A DNA stretch of 64,000 bases from assembly GCA_037043455.1 (NCBI GenBank), contig JAWPHD010001214.1, positions 62,001 through 126,000 of the forward strand, read 5' to 3'. Source of the stretch: Cyrtodaria siliqua (lineage: Eukaryota > Mollusca > Bivalvia > Adapedonta > Hiatellidae). Numbering within the stretch: position 1 is the stretch's first letter; each line of letters begins with the position of its first letter. Made by a program: the position numbers and the translations under genes. Shown piece after piece: positions 48,241 through 60,453 of this stretch. The notes under the pieces were generated by a model. That model had not been told where the DNA came from, ran no database searches, and saw only the letters and a list, made by a program, of their open reading frames with translations.

Positions 48241-49711
48241 TCAAAAAGGAAATGTTGGATTGAGGACAAAGTCCTAATTAGTTTTGAGATGGGATCTTTA
48301 TATTAGAAAACTGTGATTAATTGAGAACAAGCATCCAATTTGTATGTGAAATTCCTCAAGGCCGGTTCCAGTTAGGCTGCTATGGAAGAAAACATGTATA
48401 ATGATTTATTTATTATTATTTTTATTACCAAAGAAACACAACAGTATTACATAACCTAGAATTATTAATTAGAACGTGTCAGGAACAGACTGGTGTGGTG
48501 GTGATATTATTAGGTTTTGAAAAAATTATTCTTTTGTTTATTACTGGACTCAGTTGTATTTTATACAAGAGGTGTTCAACTTATAATGTAACACTTAAGA
48601 TGTTATTTTTCAGCGGAAGTGATTATCATAAAAAAGGTGTGATTTAATTATATGAAACTATCATTTAGCATGTATTCATTTAAAAATAATCTTCAATTTC
48701 ACGCTGTTCGCTTTAAATTACATTTTGAATTGGGTGCATACTATTTTCCAATTTTAAACCTATATTTTTCTGTTGCCGTAGAGCTTTACCTTAAACCAAA
48801 TAATTCCACTATATGTATATCATAATTCTTTAAAACTGTGTTTTCAATTTAAATATGATCATATATATAATTTTACGACAAAAATATCAATTTTGAAATA
48901 AAAACTCTTTTATCGCAATCTTAAGAAATTGACAGATAATAGGACAGTTTGCTCGTATGTTACCAGTGATTTTATAAATAAACCAAAATAAGCATTTTAT
49001 TAATATTTTATAAGACAAAACATAAATAGTTATTGTTGCTGTATTATCACATACCATATAAACATATCATTGTAAACAAGTGTGTAAAATGCACATTTTT
49101 ATAACATAACTCAGGGGCGGATACAAGATTTGAGATTAAGGTGGGAATTAAGGTTGGTGTGGGGGCTCAATATTTATAAAACAAAAACACAATTCTACAC
49201 TAGTGGTATAACTATGCAAAGATGTTGTGTATTCCTAAGAATGCGATATGTTAATTTGTGTGTTATGTGATAAGTAGAATGTCCAGTTCTTGTCAATATA
49301 TTACTGAATTTATATGTTTGAAAAAACTATATGATGCTTGCAAGATATCGCATGATGTAAGGTGATTGTAGCTGTGTGATCCCTATAGTTTTTGCCAACC
49401 TTTAACATATTCAATAATAAATGAACATTTGTGTGAAATCCTCAATTTATCACCTAACATGGCTTCTGGGAGTGCAATAAAGCCATGAAATGAATAATGA
49501 AAAAAACAACACTAGTGTAATAACTATGCAAATGAGGACCGAATAACTGCAGTTAAATATTTAGGCACATTTGTTTTCATAGCATTTTTGCAATACATTC
49601 TGACAAGACAGAACTTGATGTTTATCATATTTGGAATCCTGCTTGGTGAAACCGTACTTACACATTTTCATGCGTACATGTTAAAGAATATGTTAATTTA
49701 CAAAGATATAG
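48241..49711. other. RDH 3' UTR and intergenic flank
   Basis: The RDH 3' UTR probably extends to about 48920. Beyond it lies AT-rich sequence; 49111-49150 (CAGGGGCGGATACAAGATTT) looks like a MITE end related to the one at 35518, but no partner end was found. Confidence 0.5.
48897..48902 (+). terminator. Candidate polyadenylation signal for RDH
   Basis: This AATAAA lies 657 bp downstream of the RDH stop codon in AT-rich sequence. No other gene lies between. The actual cleavage site is not visible from sequence alone. Confidence 0.4.
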
Positions 49712-50062
49712 AGATTATTTAACTGCTGCAATTGATTATAGGGAAATCCTTCATGAGATGGTAGGCGTGTTTTGTTTTTTCACTCACTCGCATACTCTCG
49801 TTCGTGAAAAGAACCACATGCCTACCATCGAGTGAAGCATTTCCCGAGCACGGCAGTTAAGTAATCCATTTTAAATCAGTTTTTGTATAATTTTAACCTA
49901 AATCATCGAACGTTATTACCGGATGACGTCGACGTCAGGAAGACTTTGTTGACGTCATATCTTAACGTCACAGTCAGTTATTTTTGTGTTCAGAGTTGAG
50001 TTAGAGTTTAGCGATTCTTTCACTGAGAAATCCCAATCTTTCACCCGCAGAAATGTAATAAA
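49712..50062 (+). mobile_element. Palindrome-ended element, family 1, copy 2
   Basis: The palindrome at 49712-49868 (AGATTATTTAACTGCTGC ... GGCAGTTAAGTAATCC) is followed by the body with GGATGACGTCGACGTCAGGA and TTCACTGAGAAATCCCAATC. It is in reverse order relative to 7040-7420. Confidence 0.75.
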
Positions 50063-53009
50063 AATTGTTATGAAGGTGTTTGATGATGCTGTGCAACTTT
50101 GTTATATGTAGTGATCTGCATTGGTTAAACCTTATACCTTTGAAGCATACTTGTTAAAGGGAAATCCGGATTTATTTTTGACTTTTGACATCCCACCAGG
50201 TTTTCTACATGACTTGTATATTTGAAAATCGTTATTAGTAAAAGTTTTTATAGTTCAAAGCAGCTAATTGTTGATTATATTGTACCAGTTATATATTTGT
50301 ACTTATGATAGATTAACAAAGAACAAGAGAGAAATGCCTGGTGGCGCTAAAGCCGGATTTTCCAAAATGTGAAAGATGTTTGGTGAAACTGTTTATCGCT
50401 TACATCAAAACAGCAGTGGCAGAAAAAACAATAAACTCCAGCGTAAATAGAGTTTCTACGATAGAATTTGCAGCAACTCTGCAGTTCAGGGTGAGAAGGT
50501 TCTAGGTCCATTTTCCATATTTTATCTGGATGTACATGGAGGATGAGCCTGGCATGTTCATGCCTGTTAGGCGCCATATAACCTTTCATGTGTTTGTGTG
50601 CCTTAAAACCCCAATTCAATTCGAAAATTTAATTTGAAACTTAATAGAGCTTTTCTAGATAGATTTTTTTTTTGGGAGTGGGACGATGCTTTAATGTTGA
50701 AAACCTAGTTTTCGTTTTCAGCACATGATGTTTGGTACATGTTAGCAACTTACTGTCCAAGTTTGTAATAATTACACATGGCGATGCTGAGATATAAAAA
50801 ATAATTGCACATGGCAATGCTGAGATATAAAAAATAATTCCACATGCAATGCCGACATAAAAATAAAAATGTTGATGGCCATATAACAAAGTTAAAAAGG
50901 TTAACATAACATATATTTTGGAGAAAGTATACCATAATGACCTAGTTTTCAGGGTATGGTCATTGCAGGATGAGAGGAAGGTGCTGTTAAAGTTTGATGC
51001 AGATCGGACATGGTAATGCCGAGATATGTAGAAAACACAAAATATTGTCGCCCGCCCGGTTTACGCGGGTCTATTAAAAAATGTTAAAAAGTCCAAAATT
51101 TTAAAAACTCCAAAATTTAAAATATGGAAGCAGATTTTACAACCTTTTGAGTTCTGTGTAATTATATATGCAAGCAGGTTTACAGTCAAAATCACATATT
51201 GGTATAAGAAATCGAGACTTTTAAATTGCCGTGTGTCCCTTTAAACACTGTATTATTATGCACACAACTTTACATGACATTTACATATAATTCTATAACA
51301 GGTGATTGATAATCCTATGCAGTTTTTTTCAGATTACCTTTTTAATGTGAATTTTACATTCCCGTTGTATTAAGTTTATATTGTGAAAGGTTTTTACATT
51401 TAATAAATTAATTCTGAGTATCCTTGTCTGCTTTTTTTATACTTCCATACCAATCAGTTTATATGCTCACACTGTAAATGACTGAAATTAAATGGGATTT
51501 TACGCCCTGTTAACACATCATACTATGGTTATGTTTGGATGAAGTTGAATTTTGAATGAAAAACAACTTGGTTCACATTTTGCTGATATATGACAAATAT
51601 GTAAGTTCATTGGTTTAAAAATAAGAATGACATTATATGAAGAAAAAAAAAGAAAGGTTGCTTTGCCCAAAAAAGGTAGTTCAAGGACATAGACGAAACC
51701 CATGTGTCCAAAAAGATTTACCACCCAAGACAGCTATGCCAAAACATTATTTTTTTCCCCCAAAAAATGAAACTATAAACTAAGTTTGAAACATTCAGTT
51801 AGTTGGTGAGACATATTCATACCTGCAACTGCTATGCCATGTTGCGAAGTAATACTGGTACTCAAGATACAAATAATAAAGTTTGTAGTGCAAACAGTTC
51901 TCGAAAAAGTGACCTTAACGCAAAATTTTAACGTGAAAATTCAGTTATCTGCCCTTTGCTTGAATGATGAAGGTTATATCTGCAATTTCTATGTCATGTT
52001 GCGATGTACTACCCAACTACAACCCAATTTTGAACGGTCTAGTGCATACAGTTCCTGAGAAAGTGACCTAAGAGCTCTTCCATTAAAACATACATTGGAC
52101 CCCAGGAAGGCACTTTTGAAATTGAACACTCACCGAATAGAATCAAAATTGAGATTGAACAACCTCATTTTGCAAAATAGGGTTCACCCATATGTTTATT
52201 AAATTGACTTCCTGGGTCCCGGGTATGTTTGAATGGAATAGCCCTAAACACAGAGGGTAAAGGTCACATATGCATTTTCTATGTCGCATTGCGATATGCT
52301 AACCCAGACACAACTATAACCAAAGTTTGAAAGGTGTAGTGCATATTGTTAGTGAGCAAGTGATTTAAACGCAAAAGTTGAATGTGTTAAATTATTTGCC
52401 CTTTGCAGGGCGAATAATACGTGTGAAGTTTCAATTCATAGTGTAGTTTTCGAGATACAGGCTTACATACAAAACTTACCAGGGAACGCAGACGATGATC
52501 CGGTAATGAAAACAGCTTTTTTCCCTCGAAAAAGTCGAGCCAAAAAAGTGAATTTGAATGGTGGTAATTTTCCAGCATATTTAGGACATTTATGACCACC
52601 ATCCGTAAGAATTGACACTTTCTTGTATACAAATAGAGCTCCCAGTGGGATTCGATCCTGCAGCGGTGAGAGGCGAGTTTCAAACCCTGACAATGTTTTG
52701 TAAATACACTTGCAAAGTGAAGGTGCTGGAGTTTTAAGGACTTGTAAACACTTCCTATAGCTCAGTTTTTAAAACACCATCTATCCTGGTCTTAAAACTG
52801 AACAGATACTGTACAAATTGACACGTCTAAGCAGGCAATTTTTCCTCATGAATTAGTGAAAACACAGAATTTATTTTTAGCTCTACTGGCCGTCCGTCCG
52901 TCCATCCGTTAAATTTTGCCTTGTGAACACTCTAGGTCCTTCATTATTAATCGGATCTTTATGAAATTTTGCCAGTATCTTTATATCAATGAAAGCTCAA
53001 GACAAGTTT
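50063..53009. other. Intergenic, no gene recognised
   Basis: A 40-bp unit (ATAATTACACATGGCGATGC) is repeated about three times at 50768-50860. A minus-strand B-box-like GGATCGAATCCC at about 52644-52660 suggests a degraded tRNA-like SINE. A reversed family-B unit with AGCTCTACTGGCCGTCCGTC head stands at 52875-53009. Confidence 0.55.
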
Positions 53010-55734
53010 AACAAGAGGCCCAATAGGGCCTGTGGACGCTCTACTGGCTCAAGATAAAGTTTATGTATAAGGTGCCATAAGTCTTTCAAAAATCATTCAA
53101 CCCGAACATGGCAATGACCAATGACAGGTGCATCTAGGCTTAGTACTGATCATTCTCGCCAAGATGCGCTGAAATCTGGCAAAGAGTTCGGAAGAGACTA
53201 ATCTGGACAAAGTTTGTGTATTAAAACATTTAAAGGGTCACAACTCTGCCAAAAATCATTCAACCGAAATATGGCAATGATATGTACAACTAGGCTTGAT
53301 ACTGATCATCCTTGTCAAGTTTCGTCTATAGCCAAGCGTTCAGGAGAACTAGCCTGGCAAAAAATTGTGGTATCAAAATCCTTTAAAGGGCCATAACTTT
53401 GCCAAATATCTGGCGAGGGGTCCAGGAGAAGTAGATCAAGACAAAGTTTGTGTATTAAAACCTTTAAAGGGCCATAATTCTGCCAAAAAAATCATTTAAC
53501 TGGAATACACCAATGCTTTGTACAACTAGACATGGAATTGATCATCCCTAAAAAGCTTCGTTTAAATCTGGCCAGAGGTTCAGGAGAACTAGTCAGAACA
53601 TGTTTGTGTATTAAAACCTTTAAAGGGCCCTAACTCCGCCAAAAATCATTCAACCGGAACACGGCGATGATGTGCAAAACTAGATATAGAATCAATCATC
53701 CCTAAAAAGTTTCGTTTAATCCGGCCAGGGGTTCAGTAGAACTAGTCAAACCAAAGTTTGTGTATTAAAACCTTTAAAGGGCTATGACTCTGTCAAAATC
53801 ATTCAACTAGAACACGGTGACTATGTACAACTAGGCTTGGTACTGATCATCCCTGCAAAGTTTCAATGAAATCCGGCCAAATGAAGGCCCTTTCGTCTTA
53901 ATGAGGCCAAGATATAGCATATTTCAGAAAATCAAGGGCCATGACTCCGATGTAAATGGTCCAATCTGGATGGTTTTCGAACTCTTACAAGCTTTCATTG
54001 ATATTAACAATCTGGTAAAGTTTCTTAAAGATCGGATGAAAGATGAAGGCCCTATCGTCTTAACGAGGCAAAATATAGCATTTTGAACTAAATCAAGGGC
54101 CTTAACTCCGCTTTTACTGGTCCGATATGAATGGTTTACGAACTTGTCCAAGCTTTCATTGATATTAACAATCTGATAAAGTTTGGTAAAGATCGGATGA
54201 ACAGTGTCGTCTTAACACGGCAAAATATAGCTTTTTAACTAAATCAAGGGCCATAACTCCACTGTAACTGGTCCGATCTGGCTGGTTTTCGGACTTGACT
54301 GAGCTGTCATTGATATGAACAATCTTGTAAAGTTTCATAAAGATCGCATGAAAAATAAAGGCCCTATCATCTTAACGAGGTAAAATATAACATTTTTAAC
54401 TAAATCAAGGGCCATAACTCATCTGTTACTAGTCCGATCCTTCTGGTTTTTGAAATAGTCTGAGCTGTCATTGATATAAACAATCAGGTAAAGTTTTGTA
54501 AAGATCAGATGAAAGATGAAGGCCCTATCGAATTAACGAGGCAAAATATAGCATTTTTAACTAAATCAAGGGCAATAACTCCGCTATTACTGGTCCGATC
54601 TGGCTGGTCTTCGAACTTGTCCGAGCTTTCATTTGTATAAACAATCTGGTAGAGTTTGGTAAAGATCGAATGAAAGATAAAGGCCCTATCGTCTTAACGA
54701 GTCAAAATATAGCATTTTTAACTAAATGAAGGGCCATAACTCCACTGTTAATGGTCTGATCTAGCTGGTCGTCGAAGTTGTACGAGCTTTCATTTATTTA
54801 AACAATCTGGTAAAGTTTGGTAAAGATTGGATGAAAGAAGAAGGCCCTATTGTCTTAATGAGTCAAAATAGAGCATTTTTAATTAAATCAAGGGCAGTAA
54901 CTCCGCTGTTAATGGTCCGATCTGGCTGGTCTTCGAAATTGTCCGAGCTTTCATTGATATTAACAATCTGTGCAAGTTTGATAAAGATCAAATAATAAAT
55001 GAAGGTGCTAGAGTGTGCACAAGGCTTAATATGGCATTTTTCAGCAAAACAAGGGACATAACTCTGGTGAAATTATTTCGATCTAGCCGGTTTTCGAACT
55101 TGTCCGAACTTTCATTGATATAAAGACACTGGCATAGTTAAGTAAAGGTCCGATTAATATTGAAGGCCATAGAGTGTTCACAAGGCAGAAAATAGTATTT
55201 TCCAGAAAAAAACAAGGGCATAACTCCGGTGTTACTGATCCGATTTAGCTGGTTTTCGAACTTATTTGAGCTTTCATTGATATTAACAATCTGTGCAAGT
55301 TTGGTAAAGATCAAATAATAATGAATGTGCTAGAGTGTTCACATGGCAGAATATGGCATTTTTCAGAAAAATCAAGGGCCATAACTCTGGTGTTACTGAC
55401 CCAATTTAGCCGATTTTCAAACTTGTCTAAGCTGTCATTGGTATTAACAAGTTTGGTAACGATCAAATAATAAATGAAGGTGCTAGAGTGTCCACAAGGC
55501 TTAATATGGCATTTTCAGCAAAACAAGGGCCACAACTCTGGTGAAATTTATCGGATCCGGCTGGTTTTCGAACTTGTCCGAGCTTTCATTGATATAAAGA
55601 CACTGGCAAAGTTTCGTAAAGATTCGATTATTAATGAAGGCCCTAGAGTGTTCACAAGGCAAAAGTTAACAGACGGATGACGGACGACGGACGACGGACA
55701 ACTCGCCATATCGGATTAGTTTCACCGGAGTTAT

Positions 55735-57806
55735 TGAAACATTACATGAAGACGAATAAAAACTCCGAAGTTGTACCACCTCTGGCATCTATATTAAATA
55801 ATGGAGACATTGTATATTTATTCAGAGATAAAGAAAAGGCAGATTGTTTAAATGATTATTTTGCTTCCATTTCCTCTGTTGATGAAACAAATGCTCAATT
55901 ACCGCAGTTTAATTTGTTAACTAATTCAAAACTAGATGAGATTGTAATTCAAGAATCAGAAATAATTGATATTATTAATATTTTGGTAGTAAACAAAGCT
56001 AGTGGAGAGGATGAAATAAGTCAAAGAATGCTTAAGGAAACCGTTTTTACTATATCAAAACCATTGTCTATACTGTTTAACCGTTCTTTAAATGAAGGCG
56101 TATATCCCGATTTATGGAAAACTGCAACTGTTATACCATTGTTCAAAGCAGGCGATTCAAATTCGCCCAGTAATTACAGACCAATTTCATTACTTAGTTG
56201 TGTAGGAAAGGTTATGGATCGAATAATTTTTAAACATGTTTTTAATTTTTTAATTTTCAATGATTTACTTTTTGCGAATCAATTCGGATTTCGACCAGGT
56301 CATTCTACAGTTTATCAACTCCTAGATATTTACCATCATATTTGTCAAACAATCGATGCGAAACAGCTTATGTGTATAGTCTTTGCCGATATTTCCAAAG
56401 CATTTGATCGCGTTTGGAGAAAAGCACTACTATTTAAACTCGAACAAAATGGTATAGATGGCAAACTGGTGCTATGGATCGCAGATTATCTTTCTAATCG
56501 ATCTCAAAGAGTTCTTATAAATACTGCTAAATCAGATTCGAAATTAACTTTAGCCGGTGTGCCCCAAGGTTCTGTTCTTGGGCCTCTTTTCTTTTTAATA
56601 TATATAAATGACATTGCTGATAATATGCTAAGCATAACTAGACTATTTGCTGACGACAGCTCGCTTTCAGTTTCGACATCAAATATAGATGATATGGAAG
56701 GTATTTTAAATCATGATTTACACATAATGTCAGAATGGGCTAAAACATGGTTAGTTACGTTTAATCCAAACAAAACTGAAGTATTATTCATATCAGCATC
56801 GAAAAAGGTTCGAAAACCAAATTTATTTTTCAATAATGTGCAGTTAGAATTTGTAGAACATCACAAACATTTGGGATTAACTTTAAGTAATGATGGTAAA
56901 TGGCATGAACACATTAACAATATTTTAACTTCAGCATCAAAGGTTTTAGGTTTGATGAGATTCCTTAAATATAAAATTGGACGGAAAACAATAAACCAAA
57001 TATATATTTCATATATGCGACCGATATTAGAGTATGCTTCTATTGTCTGGGATGGCTGCACAGTTTATGAAAAAAATTCTTTAGAAAAATTACAATATGA
57101 AGCTGCAAGAATTGTTACAGGACTAACTAGGTCCGTTTCAATTAATAAGTTAATTGCTGAAATTGGTTGGCTCTCATTAGCAGACAGACGTGTTTTTCAA
57201 AAACTTATCACGGTATATAAAGCAAAAAACAGTATGTTACCAAATTCAATAGCTCAATTATTTCCGCCCTTCGTCAGAGATGTAAACGATTATAATTTAA
57301 GAAACATGAATGACTATGTCACTCCTATAAGGAGAACGGAGTTATTTTCAAAATCATTCATACCATCATCGCTAAGCCTTTGGAATGATTTACCCATACA
57401 TATTAAGGAATCATTATCATTAAACACATTTAAACGCTCTCTTCTTATGACGTTCCAATGCCCCACTGTTCCAAAATACTACTTATGTGGCTCAAGATAT
57501 CTTTCAATCATTCATGCTCGCTTAAGAAATGCATGTAGCGATCTAAATCATGACTTGTATCTAAATCATTTGCGCTTATCATCAAGTTGTGACTGTGGAG
57601 ATCAAACAGGGAACGTCGAACACTACTTATTTAAGTGTTGTCGATATAATGAACAAAGGCGTACGCTCTTTATTTCGACAAGACCGTTCCATCCGTTAAG
57701 TGTTGATAAGTTGTGTTCTGGTAATACAGAGCTGAACGATAGAGATAATGAGCTTGTGTTTATAGCAGTTCAAAAATATATTAAAGATACCAAGCGTTTT
57801 CGATGA
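55735..57806 (+). CDS. LINE ORF2 fragment: reverse transcriptase
   Basis: About 690 codons are open from the insertion point to TGA at 57804-57806; the frame happens to stay open a little into the flank, so the true start is lost. Seen: a linker region, then RT motifs NYRPISLLSCVGKVMDR, FANQFGFRPGHST, FADISKAFDRVW, GVPQGSVLGPLFFLIYIND and the catalytic FADD (TRLFADDSSLSV), followed by the thumb region (TWLVTFNPNKTEVLFIS, HLGLTLSNDGKWHEHI). A C-terminal CDCG...HYLFKC zinc-knuckle-like motif is present. FADD in place of YADD and the C-terminal motif fit the Jockey/CR1/I group. Without its endonuclease this copy is probably not able to move by itself. Confidence 0.92.
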
Positions 57807-58071
57807 AACTCACTTTGTTCACATTTGATCCCTTACGAGACGTCTTTAACTGTCTGTCCTTTTCCTCCTCTTCTTTTCTCTTTACACATATCTGTTAACT
57901 TCAGTAATGCATTTCCTATACTTTTCATTTAAATTGTTTTATGATTGTAAAACTGCCATACTATTTGTTTTGTAAACAAACTGTATAGGGACGGGCCGTA
58001 ACTAATATTGTAGAACTTGTGGCCCAACCCTTTTGCAAACTAATGTAAATGTTGCAATAAAATATGTTTAA
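55735..58071 (+). mobile_element. 5'-truncated non-LTR retrotransposon (CR1/Jockey-like) with 11-bp target duplication
   Basis: ACCGGAGTTAT at 55724-55734 and 58072-58082 flanks the insert; removing it restores a family-B phrase (CACCGGAGTTATGGCCCT). The element ends with a short 3' UTR (57807-58071) and TTGCAATAAAATATGTTTAA. The 5' part (ORF1 and endonuclease) is missing. The uninterrupted ORF suggests a recent insertion. Confidence 0.9.
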
Positions 58072-59592
58072 ACCGGAGTTATGGCCCTCGCTTTGCTGAA
58101 AAATGCCATATTAAGCCTTGTGAACACTCCAGCACCTTCATTTATTATTTGATTTTTACCAAACTTGCACAGATTGTTAATATTAATGAAAGCTTGAACA
58201 AGTTCGAAAACCAGCCAAATCCGATCAGTAACACCGGAGCTATGGCCCTTGTTTTTTCTGAAAATAATGCTATTTTCTGCCTTGTGAACGCTCTAGCACC
58301 TTCATTTATGATTTGATCTTTACCAAACTTGCATAGATTGTTAATACCAATGAAAGCTTGGACAAGTTCGAAAATCAGTTAAATTGGGTCAGTAACACCA
58401 GAGTTATGGCCCTTGTTTTTTTTCCTGAAAAATGCTATGTTTTGCCTTGTGAAAGCTCTAGCACCTTCATTTATTATTTGATCTTTACCAAACTTGCAAA
58501 GATTGTTAATACCATAGAAAGTTTGGACAAGTTCGAAAATCAGCTAAATTGGGTCAGTAACACCAGAGTTATGGCCCTTGTTTTTTCATTTATTATTTGA
58601 TCTTTACCAAACTTGCACATATTGTTAATATCAATGAAAGCTCTGACATGTTAGAAAACCAGCCAAATCGGATCAGTATCACCAGAGTTATGGCCCTTGT
58701 ATTTTTCTGAAAAATGCCATTTTCTGCCTTGTGAACACTCTAGCACCTTCATTCGTTATTTGATCTTTACCAAACTTACATTGATTGTTATTATCAATGA
58801 AAACTCGGACAAGTTCGAAAACTAGCCTAATTGAATGAGTAACAGCAGAGTTTTGGCCCTTGATTTGCTGAAAAATGCCATATTCTGCCTTATGGACACT
58901 CTAGCACCTTCATTTCATTTTCCATCCGGTCTTTACCAAACGTTAAGAGATTCTTAATATCAATGAAACCTTGACAAGTTCGAAAACAAGCTATATCGGA
59001 CTAGAAACGCCAGAGTTATGTGCCCCTGAATTATTGAAATATGCCATTTTCATCCTTGTGAATACTCTAGTACCTTCATTTTGTATTCGATCTTTCCCAA
59101 ACTTGGCCAGATTGTTGATATCGATGAAAGATCTAACGAGTTTGAGAACCAGGCAGATCAAACAAGTACCACTGGAGTTATGGCCCTTTTTCAATATTTG
59201 GTAATGCACACTCCAAACTCAAAGGGTTGTGGGTTCAAATCACACTGGAGGCATTTTTTTTTTGCATAGGAAACCTTGGTTTATGGGTTCAATTTTTTAA
59301 ATATTTTTTCTTTTATTTTATTTTTATACTTATTTTTTTTTTGTTTGAATTGTTTTTTTGTTTTTTTTGTGTTTTTTTAAAAAGATTTAAAAAAAAGAAA
59401 GTTTTACATAGAGTTCTAGGGAAGAACTTCAAAAATCTTCTTCTCTGAAACTACAAGAAGGAATATTTTTTATTTATTATAAGCTTTGGGATCCTCTACC
59501 AAGTTTGTTCAAATGGTGAACCTGGGGTCAAATTTGGGTCCCGCCCTGGGGGTATCCAGTAGAGCGATAAAGGCCCTCTTGGGCCTCTTGTT

Positions 59593-60195
59593 TTATTTAA
59601 TTTTTATTTAAAAAATAAACAAAAAACTATAAGAACAGTATCAAATGCTACCGACAGTCAATTATTACATACACAGTGCATCTCATCATTCTATTACTGA
59701 TGTCCTCATACCAAAATTTAACCTTCCTTGAACTTACACTTGAACTTGAACAAATCGAAACATGTTGCTTTCTGATCATAAATCTAAGTGTTTGTTTAGT
59801 CTTTTAAGTTGAGAGGTATACTTTACATGGCATTTCTCTTATTTTTTCCATTTACTCTGACGGGCATTTTCTTAGATGGAATATGTGAACATGTATTGGC
59901 AACATGTAAATGAATCAAATATGCCCGTTTCCATCAAGGTTTGAGGTCAGGATGTTGCACTTTTAGATTCAATGTCAGGGTATTAGAGACAACTTTCATA
60001 TATTATTTCAAATCACATAATTCATCGTTTTTACTTTCTTTATTTTCCTGAATTGATTTTTTATTATTATAAAATAATCATCGTCTGAAAATAGAGCCGG
60101 TTTTTGTACTGCCAAGACATTTAAACCAAAATGATATTAAATTAAAATCTAAAATATTATCCAATGAAATACATCACTAGAATGTGACCACAACT
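59593..60195. other. GFM2 3' flank
   Basis: No gene was recognised. A minus-strand AATAAA (TTTATT at 60039-60044) lies about 150 bp beyond the GFM2 stop and is a plausible polyadenylation signal for it. Confidence 0.5.
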
Positions 60196-60453
60196 CTAAA
60201 ATGCATATACACCACTGATGACTTTATCTTGCTCCTGTTGGTTCAACTGTTCATAATGTGATAACTCCATGGTGAATGAGGCAGTCCCAGATGTCAATGT
60301 TCGTAGTTTGGTCGAGTAGCCAACCAACTCGGACAGTGGGGCTAAGACTTGTAGTATCCGAGCATCTTGTTGAGCCGTCATTTCTTTGATCTCGCCACGC
60401 CTCTTTACGAGGTCTGATCGTACAACAGGCATGTGGACGTCATCTGTATGCAC
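60196..60453 (-). CDS. GFM2: GFM2 last coding exon
   Basis: The acceptor is CTTGTTCACTCCAG|GTGCAT on the minus strand. It encodes VHTDDVHMPVVRSDLVKRRG onward, domain V, and stops at TAG (60198-60196). Its upstream flank, including the acceptor tract, is duplicated 62 bp further upstream. Confidence 0.9.
   Translation of the reverse strand: MHTDDVHMPVVRSDLVKRRGEIKEMTAQQDARILQVLAPLSELVGYSTKLRTLTSGTASFTMELSHYEQLNQQEQDKVISGVYAF

Larger units (their letters stand above)
53010..59592. repeat. 6.6-kb inverted family-B/D structure with AACAAGAGGCCC ends
   Basis: The left end AACAAGAGGCCCAATAGGGC is mirrored at the right end by GGCCCTCTTGGGCCTCTTGT. The left arm (53010-55680) holds family-D units (AAAACCTTTAAAGGGCCATA) to about 53880 and then forward family-B units; the right arm (55700-59592, LINE excluded) is reversed family-B. 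The arms meet at the GACGGACGACGGACGACGG head at about 55670-55700. Near 59200 the right arm carries GGGTTCAAATCACACTGGAG. Confidence 0.8.

Noticed and set aside
50347..50619. 90-codon minus ORF with several Cys and His residues
   Set aside because: Spacing fits no zinc-finger family that I know, and there is no splice context or second support.
52387..52693. 98-codon minus ORF
   Set aside because: No motif; overlaps another frame and a tRNA-like SINE trace.
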